DNA of 13,684 bases from Caulobacter sp. (lineage in GTDB: Bacteria > Pseudomonadota > Alphaproteobacteria > Caulobacterales > Caulobacteraceae). This document shows positions 1-7,624 of the stretch, piece by piece. A program made the translations under genes and the position numbers. Under the pieces are notes generated by a model. The model was not told the DNA's origin, ran no database searches, and was given only the letters and a program-made list of their open reading frames with translations. The DNA is taken from positions 1 to 13,684 of the forward strand of contig JACMOF010000576.1 in assembly GCA_014378155.1 (NCBI GenBank). The letters are read 5' to 3'. Each line of letters begins with the position of its first letter. Within the stretch, counting starts at the first letter, position 1.

Positions 1-31
1 CCGAAACCACTTCGCTCGAAAAATGCTCTAG
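1..31. repeat. Partial copy of a palindromic intergenic repeat element
   Basis: This stretch matches positions 9592-9622 at 30 of 31 bases; the only difference is at position 4. It ends in AAATGCTCTAG, which is the terminal inverted repeat of the full element at 9515-9622. The left part of this copy lies outside the window. It is in the same orientation as the full copy and again sits in an intergenic region beyond the 3' end of a minus-strand gene. Two copies within 10 kb point to a dispersed family. Confidence 0.8.
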
Positions 32-82
32 CCCGTCTGACCGCGCACTCGCCCGCATGAGCGGAACCAGCCTCGCGGCCCC

Positions 83-98
83 GGCGCGCAAAGGCGCC
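83..98 (-). terminator. Weak hairpin downstream of the XRE regulator
   Basis: GGCGC (83-87) and GCGCC (94-98) can pair around a 6-nt loop just past the stop codon of the XRE-type gene. There is no U-rich tail on the minus strand, and a five-pair GC stem is common by chance in DNA of this composition. This is a tentative call. Confidence 0.2.
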
Positions 99-104
99 CA
101 GGCC

Positions 105-560
105 TCAGCCCACCTTGGCGGACGCGTCCTCCGTCTCGCCCAAGCTCCTGGCCAGGGCCAGGATTTGGCGGCGTTGATGCAGGGGGATCTTCGGCACCAG
201 GGTGGCCAGCTCGACCCCCTCGCTCGACATCATGAACCGCTGCAGGCTCTTCGTACGGCGCTCGTCGTGCATCTGCTCGTCGGTGGCGTTAGCCAGATCG
301 ACGACCGACAGGCCCTCGAAGAACCAAGCGACCGAAGCCTGCAGGGTCACGGCGATACCATAGAGCTTGGAGGCGCTGACCCGATTAGCGCCACGCTCGT
401 ATTTCTGAAGTTGCTGGAAGGTGATGCCAACGCTCTCGGCCAGTTGGGTCTGGCTCAGGCCCAGCGATTTGCGGCGCATGCGCACCCGCGCGCCCACGTG
501 GATATCGACGAGGTGAGGTTCGTGATCGGCGGCCAAAGGCGTCTCCTCGGTCGGAGACAC
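105..560 (-). CDS. XRE/Cro-CI family helix-turn-helix transcriptional regulator
   Basis: A 151-residue predicted DNA-binding regulator. Residues about 22-78 form a typical XRE helix-turn-helix: an arginine-rich first helix, then the LGLSQTQLAESVG segment, then a recognition helix ending in QKYERGANR. The tail (about 95-145) has the EGVELATLVPKI...RRQILALARSL pattern seen in a common family of short alphaproteobacterial regulators related to PraR-type proteins. The start is GTG at 560, supported by a strong AAAGGAGG ribosome-binding site six bases upstream. The gene stands alone and is separated from the DUF4282 gene by about 100 bp. That gap has an AT-rich patch around 618-633 containing the palindrome GTATAC (627-632), which could belong to its promoter or operator. 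Target genes cannot be inferred. Confidence 0.85.
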   Translation of the reverse strand: MSPTEETPLAADHEPHLVDIHVGARVRMRRKSLGLSQTQLAESVGITFQQLQKYERGANRVSASKLYGIAVTLQASVAWFFEGLSVVDLANATDEQMHDERRTKSLQRFMMSSEGVELATLVPKIPLHQRRQILALARSLGETEDASAKVG

Positions 561-566
561 AACAGG

Positions 567-574
567 CCTCCTTT
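567..574 (-). promoter_or_regulatory. Strong ribosome-binding site for the XRE regulator
   Basis: AAAGGAGG on the minus strand lies six bases before the GTG at 558-560. It is the best Shine-Dalgarno match in the window and is the reason for accepting a GTG start. Confidence 0.75.
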
Positions 575-660
575 CGCTTAGACGCCGGGGACGGGGCGCC
601 CCCTCAAGCCAAGGTGGTTATTTTCTGTATACCGTGTTGTTTGGTCACAGGCCGATGTCG

Positions 661-1053
661 CTAGCCAAGCGGCTTTTGAGCCGGCGGACGGGTCACGGCG
701 GCCACCGCGTGGTCGGCGTCGCTGGCCTGGCGCAGGGCGCGGAGGTCTTCGCTGATCCGGAAGATGGCGACGTAGAATTCGCAGAAGGCGCGCCAGAGCA
801 GCACCATGGCCGCGGCGACCAGCAGGCCAGCGATCAGCACTGGGAAAGCCAGCAGCAGGGATTGTGGGCCAGGCTCCTTGAGGGCTAGGCCGACGGCGGC
901 GCCCACCACGGAAAAGGCGAACAGCGCCACAACGCCCAGGCCCGCCCAGTAGATCAGATGGATCACCGGTCCCGTGACGAGCCGGTCGAACGTCAGCAGG
1001 TCCCAGAACAGACCGTTCGAGCCGCGCGCGTTGGATTTGTTGGCCGGAGCCAT
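661..1053 (-). CDS. DUF4282 family two-helix membrane protein
   Basis: A 130-residue protein predicted to be in the inner membrane. The family signature FWDLLTFDRLVT is at residues 16-27, followed by hydrophobic segments at about 30-56 and 66-88. A conserved-looking amphipathic stretch (about 89-107, RAFCEFYVAIFRISEDLRAL) follows, and the tail is short and polar. This arrangement matches DUF4282, a family of small membrane proteins of unknown role. The ATG at 1051-1053 is the natural start. It is preceded by a short gap (1054-1170) that contains the hairpin terminating the upstream gene, so it is probably transcribed separately. I assign no function beyond membrane location. Confidence 0.85.
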   Translation of the reverse strand: MAPANKSNARGSNGLFWDLLTFDRLVTGPVIHLIYWAGLGVVALFAFSVVGAAVGLALKEPGPQSLLLAFPVLIAGLLVAAAMVLLWRAFCEFYVAIFRISEDLRALRQASDADHAVAAVTRPPAQKPLG

Positions 1054-1130
1054 CCGACACCCCTCATGTCAGCGGAAACACACCCGCCCGGTAAGCTGCA
1101 TCGCTAGCAGCGTGAAGCCGGCTCGGCAAA

Positions 1131-1148
1131 GCCCGGCGGGGGCCGGGC
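1131..1148 (-). terminator. Hairpin terminator candidate after the secreted Thr/Ala-rich protein
   Basis: GCCCGGC (1131-1137) pairs perfectly with GCCGGGC (1142-1148) around a four-G loop. It lies 22 bp past the stop of the secreted-protein gene. On the minus strand the stem is followed by only a short T run (TTTGC), so the intrinsic terminator is plausible but weak. Confidence 0.4.
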
Positions 1149-1170
1149 CCTCTATCGCCGCAGGCCTGGC

Positions 1171-1686
1171 TTATTGCGGCTTGGCGCCGGCCAGGGTGGC
1201 GTCGATCTGGGCCTTGGTAGCCGTGGTGGCGAGACTGCCGTCGGCGCCCGCGCTGAAGCTGGCCTTGGGCAGGGCAAACTTCTTCTCGCCGCTGGTCACG
1301 ACCACATTGGTCGAACCGTCAGCGCCGGCCGATGCGCCAGAGATGACGCCCACCACGGCGCCGGAAGGATCCTTCACCGCCGAGCCGACCTTCAGGTCGA
1401 GGGCCACATTGGCCGAGGACGGCGTACCGGCCGCGTCGGCGTCAGCCGCCGTGGTCGAGGTCGTCGTGCTGCTCGTGGTGGATTGAGCCGGCGCGGTGGC
1501 CGAAGGCATGGCCGGCGCGGCGGGTGTCGCCTTGGCCGGGGCCGTCGTGGTGGTGGTCGATGAGGTCGTGGCTGGCGGCAGCTGCGTCGGATTGGTCGGC
1601 GCGGCCGGGGCCGTCGATTGGGCGAATGCAGCGCCAGCCAGCGAAAGCGTCGCGGCGGCGGCGAACATGGCGATCTTGGTCTTCAT
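1171..1686 (-). CDS. Secreted Thr/Ser/Ala/Pro-rich protein of unknown function
   Basis: A 171-residue protein I do not recognise by name. Residues 1-22 are a classic Sec signal peptide: K2 and K4, a hydrophobic Ala/Leu core, and an AFA|Q cleavage site. Residues 23-90 are low complexity (Ala, Pro and runs of Ser/Thr), likely a disordered spacer. Residues about 93-171 form a compact glycine- and valine-rich C-terminal domain with a V-x-D-x-x-G-x-V-x-G pattern, faintly reminiscent of PRC-barrel-like domains. The frame is open up to 1728, but I place the start at the ATG at 1684-1686. That choice puts the signal peptide at the N-terminus, has a GGAG site nine bases upstream, and leaves the stress promoter at 1729-1754 outside the gene. 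The product is probably periplasmic or cell-surface. The promoter suggests induction under general stress. Confidence 0.75.
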   Translation of the reverse strand: MKTKIAMFAAAATLSLAGAAFAQSTAPAAPTNPTQLPPATTSSTTTTTAPAKATPAAPAMPSATAPAQSTTSSTTTSTTAADADAAGTPSSANVALDLKVGSAVKDPSGAVVGVISGASAGADGSTNVVVTSGEKKFALPKASFSAGADGSLATTATKAQIDATLAGAKPQ

Positions 1687-1728
1687 GGTTTTGCGCTCCG
1701 TCTTGCAGGCCCCCGCCTTGCCAAACAA

Positions 1729-1754
1729 AACGCGACCTAATCAGTCACGGTTCC
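1729..1754 (-). promoter_or_regulatory. Candidate EcfG/SigT-type general stress promoter
   Basis: On the minus strand the sequence reads GGAAC (1754-1750), a 17-base spacer, then CGTT (1732-1729). This matches the published GGAAC-N16-17-CGTT consensus of alphaproteobacterial EcfG factors (SigT in Caulobacter). Transcription would begin near 1720, giving a 5' leader of roughly 35 nt to the ATG at 1686. Position, orientation and spacing all fit the secreted-protein gene. Sigma-factor usage is inferred from the motif alone. Confidence 0.55.
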
Positions 1755-1779
1755 GAAATAGTCGGTAACAGAGCGTGAC

Positions 1780-1796
1780 CATTTCGCGGCGAAATG
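1780..1796. other. Small palindromic hairpin upstream of the stress-type promoter
   Basis: CATTTCG (1780-1786) and CGAAATG (1790-1796) pair perfectly around a 3-nt loop. It sits between the flhA 3' end and the candidate EcfG promoter. It has no U tract on either side. It could be an operator or simply a short stem; no function is evident. Confidence 0.3.
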
Positions 1797-1847
1797 TGGC
1801 GGCCTGAGGTTGAGCGCCACAATCTGGATAGGGCGTTGGGTTGGGAC

Positions 1848-1873
1848 GGGGAGGCGCGCATGCGCGCGTCCCC
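1848..1873 (-). terminator. GC-rich hairpin downstream of flhA
   Basis: GGGGA (1848-1852) pairs with TCCCC (1869-1873), flanking the perfect 14-bp palindrome GCGCGCATGCGCGC (1854-1867); the only mismatch is G1853/G1868. It begins about 22 bp past the flhA stop codon. No T run follows on the minus strand, so it may be a terminator of the U-less kind or an RNA-stabilising stem at the end of the flagellar operon. Confidence 0.4.
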
Positions 1874-1895
1874 GATCGTGGAGCGGCGATCGCCC

Positions 1896-4007
1896 CTAAA
1901 CCATGCCCACCGTGCGCAGACGCGCACGCGGATGGATCTCGTTCTGGCTCATCACCACGGTCTGGCCGCGGAAGCGCTCGATGATCGAACGCACATAGGG
2001 CCGCACGCCGGGGCTGGTCAGCAGCACGGCGCTGTCGCCGCCCATGGCCGCCTGGTCGAAGGCGTCGCGGACGCCGCGGATGAAGTCCTGCAGTCGCGAA
2101 GGGGCCAGGGCCAACTGCTTGTCCTCGCCCGGACCAACCAGGGCCTCGGCGAAGGCCTGCTCCCATTCGGCCGACAGGGTGATGATCGGCAAGCTGCCAT
2201 CCTCGCCGCGATTGGACCAGCACAGCTGACGCCCCAAACGGGCGCGCACCTGCTCGACCAGCTGGGTCACCGAGGCGGTGTGCGGCGCCGCCTCGCCGAT
2301 CCCTTCCAGGATCTGCGGCAGGTCGCGGATCGACACGCGTTCCTTGAGCAGGGCCTGCAGCACGCGCTGGATGGTGGTGGCGCTGACCACCGAGGGGATC
2401 AGGTCGTCGACCAGCTTCTTCTGGCCCTCCGGCAGGTCCTTCAGCAGCTTCTGCACCTCGGCGTAGGAGAGCAGGTCGGTCATGTTCTCCTTGAGGATCT
2501 CGGTCAGGTGCGTGGTCAGCACGGTGGCCGGATCGACGATGGTGTAGCCGCGGAAGGTGGCCTCCTCGCGCATCGCCTCTTCCACCCAGGTGGCGGGCAG
2601 GCCAAAGGCGGGTTCGCGCACGTGCTCGCCGGGCAGCTCCACCTGGCCGCCGCGCGGGTCCATGGCCATCAGGCAGCCCAGCCGGACCTCGCCGGCCCCG
2701 GCCTCCATCTCCTTGATGCGGATCGCGTAGCCCTGGTTGGCCAAGCGCATGTTGTCGAGGATGCGCACGGGCGGCATCACGAAGCCAAACTCGGTGGCCA
2801 GGGTCTTGCGCAGGGCGCGGATCTGGTCGGTCAGCTTGCGGCCGTCCAGGTCGTTGATCAGGGTCAGCAAGCCGTAGCCCAGCTCGATCTTGACGTCGTC
2901 TATGGCCAGGGAGGCGCTGATTGGCTCCTCCTCCGGCTCGGCCGAGCCCTCGGCCAGGGCGGCCATGGCGGCGGGGTCGAGCGGCTTGGGCTGCTTGGCC
3001 GTCATGGCGCGGCGATAGGCCAGATAGCCCGACCCGATCGACAGGGCGGCGAACGGGATGATCGGCATGCCCGGGATCAGGGCGATGACGCCGGACGAGG
3101 CCGAGACCATGCCGAGGGCCACCGGGTTCATGGCCAGCTGGGTAATCAGGGCGGCGTTGGCGCTGCCTTCGACGCCGGCCTTGGAGACCACCAGGCCGGC
3201 GGCGATCGAGATGATCAGGGCCGGGATCTGACTGACCAGGCCGTCGCCGATGGTCATCAGGGTGTAGCTGGCCGAGGCCTCGCCGATCGGCATCTTGTGC
3301 TGGACGACGCCAATGAGAATGCCGCCGATGATGTTGATGGCGGTGATGATCAGGCCGGCGACGGCGTCGCCCTTCACGAACTTGCTCGCGCCGTCCATGG
3401 CGCCGAAGAAGGTGCTTTCCTGCTCCAGATCCTTGCGGCGCTGCTTGGCGGTGTCCTGGTCGATCAGGCCGGTCGACAGGTCGGCGTCGATGGCCATCTG
3501 CTTGCCGGGCATGGCGTCGAGCGTGAAGCGGGCGGCGACTTCGGCGATCCGGCCCGAACCCTTGGTGACGACCATGAAGTTGACCACCACCAGGATGATG
3601 AAGACGATCACCCCGATGACGAAATTGCCCTGCATCATCAGGTTGCCGAACGCCGCGATCACCGCGCCGGCCCCGTGCGAGCCTTCCTGGCCATGGCCGA
3701 GGATCAGGCGCGTCGAGGCGATGTTCAGCCCCAGCCGGTAGAGGGTGGCGACCAGGAGCACGGTCGGGAACGAGGTGAATTCCAGCGGCTTCTTGATCAG
3801 CACCGCAGTCATCAGGATCAACACCGAGCCGGTCAGCGAAATGGCCAGCAACAGGTCCAGCACCATCGCCGGGACGGGGATGATCAGCAGGACGATGATG
3901 CCGACGATGCCCAGGGCCAGGCCCATTTCGCCGCGCAGGATCCCCGCCCACAGCGAGCTGGCGCTGGGCATGGAAGAGGCGGTCTTGGGGACGGCGGCGT
4001 CAGCCAT
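1896..4007 (-). CDS. flhA: FlhA, flagellar type III export gate protein
   Basis: A 703-residue inner-membrane component of the flagellar export gate, which works with FlhB, FliP, FliQ and FliR to move rod, hook and filament subunits outward using the proton motive force. About eight hydrophobic segments occupy roughly residues 30-330. The FHIPEP signature lies in the cytoplasmic loop at about 158-178 (RFTLDAMPGKQMAID). Conserved acidic residues appear in VKGDAVAG (D214) and TIGDGLVSQIPA (D255), likely matching D208 and D249 of Salmonella FlhA. A linker of about 340-370 precedes the large cytoplasmic C-domain that docks export chaperones. The length is normal for the family. It lies 138 bp downstream of flbD, a gap large enough for its own promoter. 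In Caulobacter the flhA homologue (also called flbF) is known as an early, CtrA-dependent gene. Confidence 0.97.
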   Translation of the reverse strand: MADAAVPKTASSMPSASSLWAGILRGEMGLALGIVGIIVLLIIPVPAMVLDLLLAISLTGSVLILMTAVLIKKPLEFTSFPTVLLVATLYRLGLNIASTRLILGHGQEGSHGAGAVIAAFGNLMMQGNFVIGVIVFIILVVVNFMVVTKGSGRIAEVAARFTLDAMPGKQMAIDADLSTGLIDQDTAKQRRKDLEQESTFFGAMDGASKFVKGDAVAGLIITAINIIGGILIGVVQHKMPIGEASASYTLMTIGDGLVSQIPALIISIAAGLVVSKAGVEGSANAALITQLAMNPVALGMVSASSGVIALIPGMPIIPFAALSIGSGYLAYRRAMTAKQPKPLDPAAMAALAEGSAEPEEEPISASLAIDDVKIELGYGLLTLINDLDGRKLTDQIRALRKTLATEFGFVMPPVRILDNMRLANQGYAIRIKEMEAGAGEVRLGCLMAMDPRGGQVELPGEHVREPAFGLPATWVEEAMREEATFRGYTIVDPATVLTTHLTEILKENMTDLLSYAEVQKLLKDLPEGQKKLVDDLIPSVVSATTIQRVLQALLKERVSIRDLPQILEGIGEAAPHTASVTQLVEQVRARLGRQLCWSNRGEDGSLPIITLSAEWEQAFAEALVGPGEDKQLALAPSRLQDFIRGVRDAFDQAAMGGDSAVLLTSPGVRPYVRSIIERFRGQTVVMSQNEIHPRARLRTVGMV

Positions 4008-4071
4008 GCAGATCCTGGGTCCGGTGGAGGCCCCGATCGCGATGAAGCGATTTGCGGGGGGCCGCCACGTC

Positions 4072-4087
4072 CTTAGTGAAAGTTAGC
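4072..4087 (-). promoter_or_regulatory. Possible class II (CtrA-type) promoter element upstream of flhA
   Basis: On the minus strand this reads GCTAACTTTCACTAAG, with two CTAA half-sites six bases apart, about 65-80 bp before the flhA ATG. The CtrA consensus is TTAA-N7-TTAA, so both base identity and spacing are imperfect. A GCAAAT about 15 bases downstream could act as a -10. The call rests on position in the flbD-flhA gap and on prior knowledge that flhA has its own promoter in Caulobacter. Confidence 0.3.
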
Positions 4088-4145
4088 CATGTCGGGCGCC
4101 GGACCGATGGTCGCGGCCTTCCGACAGGGCCGGCGAACTCGACGG

Positions 4146-5513
4146 CTAGGCGGCGTTGGTCACGCCGCCCTGGGGCGCGGGTACGGCGACGCCGGCCTCG
4201 GAATATTCCTTCAGCTTGTTGCGCAAAGTGCGGATCGAGATGCCCAGGATGTTGGCCGCGTGCGTGCGATTGCCCATGCAGTGGTCCAGGGTGTCGATGA
4301 TCAGGGTCTGCTCGACCTCGGCCACCGTCGAGCCGACGAAGGTGCGCGAGATGGCGTCGGCCGCCATCTGGGCGCCGCGGGCGACCAAGGTGTCGGGGGC
4401 CGGGGCCAGGGGCTGGCCATCGGGCAGGCGGATGGCGAATTCCTCGATCTCCGAGCCCGGCGACAGCAGCACCGCGCGGTGCATGGCGTTTTCCAGTTCC
4501 CGCACATTGCCCGGCCAGCGGTGGGCGATCAGCCGACGCTTGGCCTCGGCCGAGATCGGCTTTTCGGCGACGCCATTGGCGGCCGAATACTTCTTCACGA
4601 AGTGCTCGCACAGGGTGATGACGTCGCCCGGACGCTCGCGCAGCGGCGGAAGGCGCAGGTTCACGACGTTGAGGCGATAGAGCAGGTCCTCGCGGAACGA
4701 GCCGTCCTTCACCGCAGCCGTCAGGTCGCGGTTGGAGGTGGCCAGGATGCGGATATCGACCTTCACCGGCTTGGAGCCGCCGACCCGGTCGATCTCGCGC
4801 TCCTGAATGGCCCGCAGCAGCTTGGCCTGCAGGCGGGTGTCCATCTCGCTGATTTCATCGAGCAGCAGCGTGCCGCCATTGGCTTCCTCGAACTTGCCGA
4901 TCCGGCGGGCCAGGGCGCCGGTGAAGGCCCCCTTCTCATGGCCGAACAGTTCGCTCTCCAGCAGGTTTTCGGGGATGGCGGCGCAGTTGACGCTGATGAA
5001 CGGCGCCTTGGCCCGACGCGACTTGGCGTGGACATAGCGGGCCATGACCTCCTTGCCCGAGCCGCTTTCGCCGGTGATCAGGATCGAGGCTTCTGACGCC
5101 GCCACCTGGTCGGCCAGGCGGATGACGTCGCCCATGGCCGGATCGCGGACGATCATCGGACGGTTGTCGTCGGTGACGGCGGCTAGCACGGCGGCGATCA
5201 GCTCGGCGTCCGGCGGCAACGGGATGAACTCTTTCGCCCCGGCCTTGATCGCGGCGGCTGCCTTGACCGGATCGGCGTCGACCCCGCAGGCCACGACCGG
5301 CACCCGGATCCGCTCGGACTCGTTGGCGGCGATCATGCCGGCGATGTCGAGCGTGTAGTCGACCATCAGCAGATCGGCTCCCTGCCCGGCGCGCAGCGCA
5401 TGCGTAGCCGCTTCCGTGGTCTCGACATGCGAGACCTTGGCCCCGGTGTTCATCGCCATCTTCACGGCGACCGAGAGCTGTCCGTTCAGTTTTCCGACGA
5501 CCAGGAGGCGCAT
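4146..5513 (-). CDS. flbD: FlbD, sigma-54-dependent flagellar transcriptional regulator
   Basis: A 455-residue NtrC-type enhancer-binding protein. Residues 1-115 form a receiver-like domain that keeps a possible phospho-acceptor aspartate (D52) but begins LLVVGKLNG, lacking the usual acidic pair. The AAA+ domain follows: Walker A GESGSGKE (148-155), the sigma-54 contact loop GAFTGA (195-200), Walker B LLLDE (216-220), and the GNVRELENA segment further on. A Fis-type helix-turn-helix ([19 protein letters not shown]) lies near the C-terminus. In Caulobacter, FlbD activates late hook and flagellin genes and represses fliF, and its activity is tied to FliX and basal-body assembly rather than a known kinase. 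The ATG at 5511-5513 has a GGAG site six bases upstream. The gene is 90 bp downstream of fliN, with hairpins in the gap. Confidence 0.95.
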   Translation of the reverse strand: MRLLVVGKLNGQLSVAVKMAMNTGAKVSHVETTEAATHALRAGQGADLLMVDYTLDIAGMIAANESERIRVPVVACGVDADPVKAAAAIKAGAKEFIPLPPDAELIAAVLAAVTDDNRPMIVRDPAMGDVIRLADQVAASEASILITGESGSGKEVMARYVHAKSRRAKAPFISVNCAAIPENLLESELFGHEKGAFTGALARRIGKFEEANGGTLLLDEISEMDTRLQAKLLRAIQEREIDRVGGSKPVKVDIRILATSNRDLTAAVKDGSFREDLLYRLNVVNLRLPPLRERPGDVITLCEHFVKKYSAANGVAEKPISAEAKRRLIAHRWPGNVRELENAMHRAVLLSPGSEIEEFAIRLPDGQPLAPAPDTLVARGAQMAADAISRTFVGSTVAEVEQTLIIDTLDHCMGNRTHAANILGISIRTLRNKLKEYSEAGVAVPAPQGGVTNAA

Positions 5514-5528
5514 CGTTTTCTCTCCGTT

Positions 5529-5565
5529 GGGGCTTTGCCGCCCCTAACCCCGCTGAAGAAGGGGC
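5529..5565 (-). promoter_or_regulatory. Tandem, mutually exclusive hairpins in the flbD leader
   Basis: Four G/C blocks lie between fliN and flbD: GGGGC (5529-5533), GCCCC (5540-5544), CCCC (5548-5551) and GGGGC (5561-5565). On the transcript, the 5540-5544 block can pair with either 5529-5533 or 5561-5565, so two structures compete. The nearer stem ends only five bases before the flbD GGAG ribosome-binding site (5520-5523). It could tune flbD translation or transcript processing, or be a small dispersed GC repeat. No function is proven. Confidence 0.35.
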
Positions 5566-5603
5566 AGTGCAACTGTTTAAGCGGTAGTCGACGTCGCTTG
5601 GCC

Positions 5604-5939
5604 TTAGCCGGCGGCGTCGCCGTCCTTGATGATTTCCGTCATGGTCACGCCCAGGCGCTCGTCGACGACGACGACCTCGCCGCGCGCCACCAGGCGGTTG
5701 TTCACATAGATGTCGATCGCCTCGCCGACCTTGCGATCGAGCTCCAGGATGCTACCGGCCGTCAGCTGCAGCAGCTGCGCCACCGACATGTGGGCCCGGC
5801 CCAGCACTGCGGAGATGTTGACGGGGACGTCGAACACCGGCGCCAGGTCCGCCGCGATCTTGTCGGACATCTCGACCGGCATTTCGGAGGCCAGCATGCT
5901 GCCGCCGAATTCGTCGAGGGTGAGATTGTCTTCGGACAT
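5604..5939 (-). CDS. fliN: FliN, flagellar motor switch protein
   Basis: A 111-residue protein of the C-ring base and export platform. A short N-terminal region (1-30) precedes a single SpoA/surface-presentation-of-antigens domain at about 32-105. The DVPVNISAVLGRAHMSVAQLLQL start, the central GSILELDR and the NNRLVARGEVVVVDERLGV segment are characteristic. With FliM it forms the lower C ring that binds the chemotaxis signal; it also docks FliH to the export apparatus. The length is typical. It starts five bases after the flbE stop, and no strong Shine-Dalgarno is visible, so translation is probably coupled to flbE. Confidence 0.95.
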   Translation of the reverse strand: MSEDNLTLDEFGGSMLASEMPVEMSDKIAADLAPVFDVPVNISAVLGRAHMSVAQLLQLTAGSILELDRKVGEAIDIYVNNRLVARGEVVVVDERLGVTMTEIIKDGDAAG

Positions 5940-5944
5940 CGGGG

Positions 5945-6592
5945 TCAGCTTTCGCTAGCGGGAAGCAGGGGTTCGGCGTGGAGACCCTCGGCCGCGATGG
6001 CGGCTTCGAGGGCCTTTGTGACGCGGGCGGCCGCGTCTGCGGGGTTGAAGGCCGCGCGCCCGTCACCCCAGTCGAGGAGGAAGGCGGCGGGCGGGAAGTG
6101 GGGGTCGGCCCTCGCCAGGATCTGGCCGGGATAGCCAATGGCGTGGGCCGTGGTCTCCAAGGCCGCCTGAGTGCGCTCGACCAGATGCGGGGCGACGCGG
6201 ACAGTCAGTTTCGGACTGGCCTCGACCTCGCGGGCCAAGGCGACCAGGGCCGCCTGGGTTGGGGCCTGCGGGAACTGGTCCAGGGCTGCGTCGGCGATGG
6301 CCCGGCCGCAGGCCAGGGCCAGCATCGCCGAGCCTTCGCGGTGCTCGTGGGCCACGGCGGTCAGGGTGGAGAAGGCCTCGTGCACGACCTGACCAACCTG
6401 GGCCAGGGCGGCGGCGGCCTCGCGCTCAGCGGGGGCCACGGCCGACTGCTCGCCCTCGGCGAAGGCCTGGGCCTTGGCGGCTTCCAGCTCTTCCAGCGTG
6501 AAGTTCTTCTGCACGCGAACCGGCGCGCTCATGCCGCCGCGATCGTCGAACACGGTGTCGAAGGCGAAGCGCTTGTGGGGGATGTCGGTCAT
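5945..6592 (-). CDS. flbE: FlbE, FliH-type flagellar export protein
   Basis: A 215-residue protein in the position of FliH, which in Caulobacter is named FlbE. FliH-type proteins bind the export ATPase FliI, hold it inactive and link it to the C ring through FliN. The features fit: a charged N-terminus, an alanine- and glutamate-rich helical stalk (about 33-85), and a C-terminal domain with [16 protein letters not shown] near 165-180, resembling the conserved end of FliH/YscL proteins. Overall similarity to enteric FliH is low, so the call leans partly on gene order between fliG and fliN. The ATG at 6590-6592 has an AGGGAG site eight bases upstream. The gap to fliG is 12 bp. An upstream ATG in the same gap opens only a three-codon frame. 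Confidence 0.85.
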   Translation of the reverse strand: MTDIPHKRFAFDTVFDDRGGMSAPVRVQKNFTLEELEAAKAQAFAEGEQSAVAPAEREAAAALAQVGQVVHEAFSTLTAVAHEHREGSAMLALACGRAIADAALDQFPQAPTQAALVALAREVEASPKLTVRVAPHLVERTQAALETTAHAIGYPGQILARADPHFPPAAFLLDWGDGRAAFNPADAAARVTKALEAAIAAEGLHAEPLLPASES

Positions 6593-6604
6593 TCAGCCAT
6601 CTCC

Positions 6605-7624
6605 CTAGTAGATCAGTTCGTCTTCGGCGCCGGCCCCGGCCAGCATGATCTCGCCCTTGGCGGCCAGGTCCTTGGCGACCTGCACCATGGCGACCTGGGC
6701 CTGGTCGACGTCCTTCAGACGCACCGGGCCCATGCTCTCCATGTCTTCGCGCATGATCTTGGAGGCGCGTTCCGACATGTTGGAGAAGAACATCTCGCGC
6801 AGCTTGTCCGAGGCGCCCTTCAGGGCCAGGGCCAGTTGTTCCTTGCCCGTGGCGCGCAACAGGGTCTGGACGCCGCCCGGGTCGAGCTTCGAAAGGTCCT
6901 CGAACACGAACATCAGGGCGCGGATGCGCTCGGCGGCCTCGCGGTTGCGCTCTTCCAGGGCCGCGATGAACCGGGCCTCGGTCTGGCGGTCGAAGTTGTT
7001 GAAGATCTCGGCCATCATCTCGTGGCTGTCGCGCTTGGAGGTGCGCGCCAGGTTCGACATGAATTCGGTGCGCAGGGTCTGCTCGATCTTGTCGAGGATC
7101 TCGCGCTGCACCGGCTCCATCCGCAGCATGCGGGTGACGCATTCCAGGGCGAAGTCCTCAGGCAGGGACGCCAGAACGCGCGCGGCGTGGTCGGACTTCA
7201 CCTTCGACAGAACCACGGCGACGGTCTGCGGATATTCGTTCTTCAGATAGTTGGCGAGCACCGCCTCGTTCACATTGCCCAGCTTGTCCCACATGGTGCG
7301 ACCCGCCGGACCGCGGATCTCCTCCATCAGCTGGTCGACCTTCTCCGGCGGCATGAAGGCCGACAGCAGGCGCTGGGTTTGTTCGTAGGAGCCCATGATT
7401 GCGCCGGTCGAGCTCATGCCCGAGACGAATTCGACCAGCAGCTCCTCGACGACCGACGCCGAGATCGAGCCCAGGCCGGCCATGGCCTGTGAGACTTCCT
7501 TGATTTCCTCGTCGTCCAGGGCTTCCCAGATCGCGGTGTGGTCCTCACCCAGGGCGAGCAGCACGATCGCGGCCTTCTCGGGCCCGGACAGCTTCTTGAC
7601 GTCGGTGATCGCGCCCTTGGCCAT
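6605..7624 (-). CDS. fliG: FliG, flagellar motor switch protein
   Basis: A 339-residue C-ring protein that attaches to FliF and meets the stator to generate torque. The N-terminal domain (about 10-100) binds FliF. The middle domain carries the EHPQ-type motif as [11 protein letters not shown] (130-140). The C-terminal domain holds the torque helix [14 protein letters not shown], in which R296, E303 and D304 align with R281, D288 and D289 of E. coli FliG; the first acid is a conservative Glu. The tail ([12 protein letters not shown]) is family-typical. Its ATG overlaps the fliF stop by one base (TAATG), a sign of translational coupling that would keep the two ring proteins in step. Confidence 0.97.
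   Translation of the reverse strand: MAKGAITDVKKLSGPEKAAIVLLALGEDHTAIWEALDDEEIKEVSQAMAGLGSISASVVEELLVEFVSGMSSTGAIMGSYEQTQRLLSAFMPPEKVDQLMEEIRGPAGRTMWDKLGNVNEAVLANYLKNEYPQTVAVVLSKVKSDHAARVLASLPEDFALECVTRMLRMEPVQREILDKIEQTLRTEFMSNLARTSKRDSHEMMAEIFNNFDRQTEARFIAALEERNREAAERIRALMFVFEDLSKLDPGGVQTLLRATGKEQLALALKGASDKLREMFFSNMSERASKIMREDMESMGPVRLKDVDQAQVAMVQVAKDLAAKGEIMLAGAGAEDELIY

Noticed and set aside
578..1060. A 160-codon minus-strand frame over the DUF4282 gene
   Set aside because: It is out of phase with a clear two-helix DUF4282 protein and reads as Arg/Pro/Gly-rich noise.
1687..1728. Start of the secreted protein at 1728
   Set aside because: It would bury the signal peptide behind 14 residues and place the coding start against the -10 box of the stress promoter.
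1741..3951. A 736-codon minus-strand frame overlapping flhA in another phase
   Set aside because: It is Arg/Pro/Gly-rich and out of phase with FlhA, whose domains are intact across the same DNA.
1794..4076. A 760-codon plus-strand open frame opposite flhA
   Set aside because: It is antisense to an unmistakable FlhA. Its product is a His/Gln/Gly/Asp-rich composition artefact of high-GC codon bias, with no domain.
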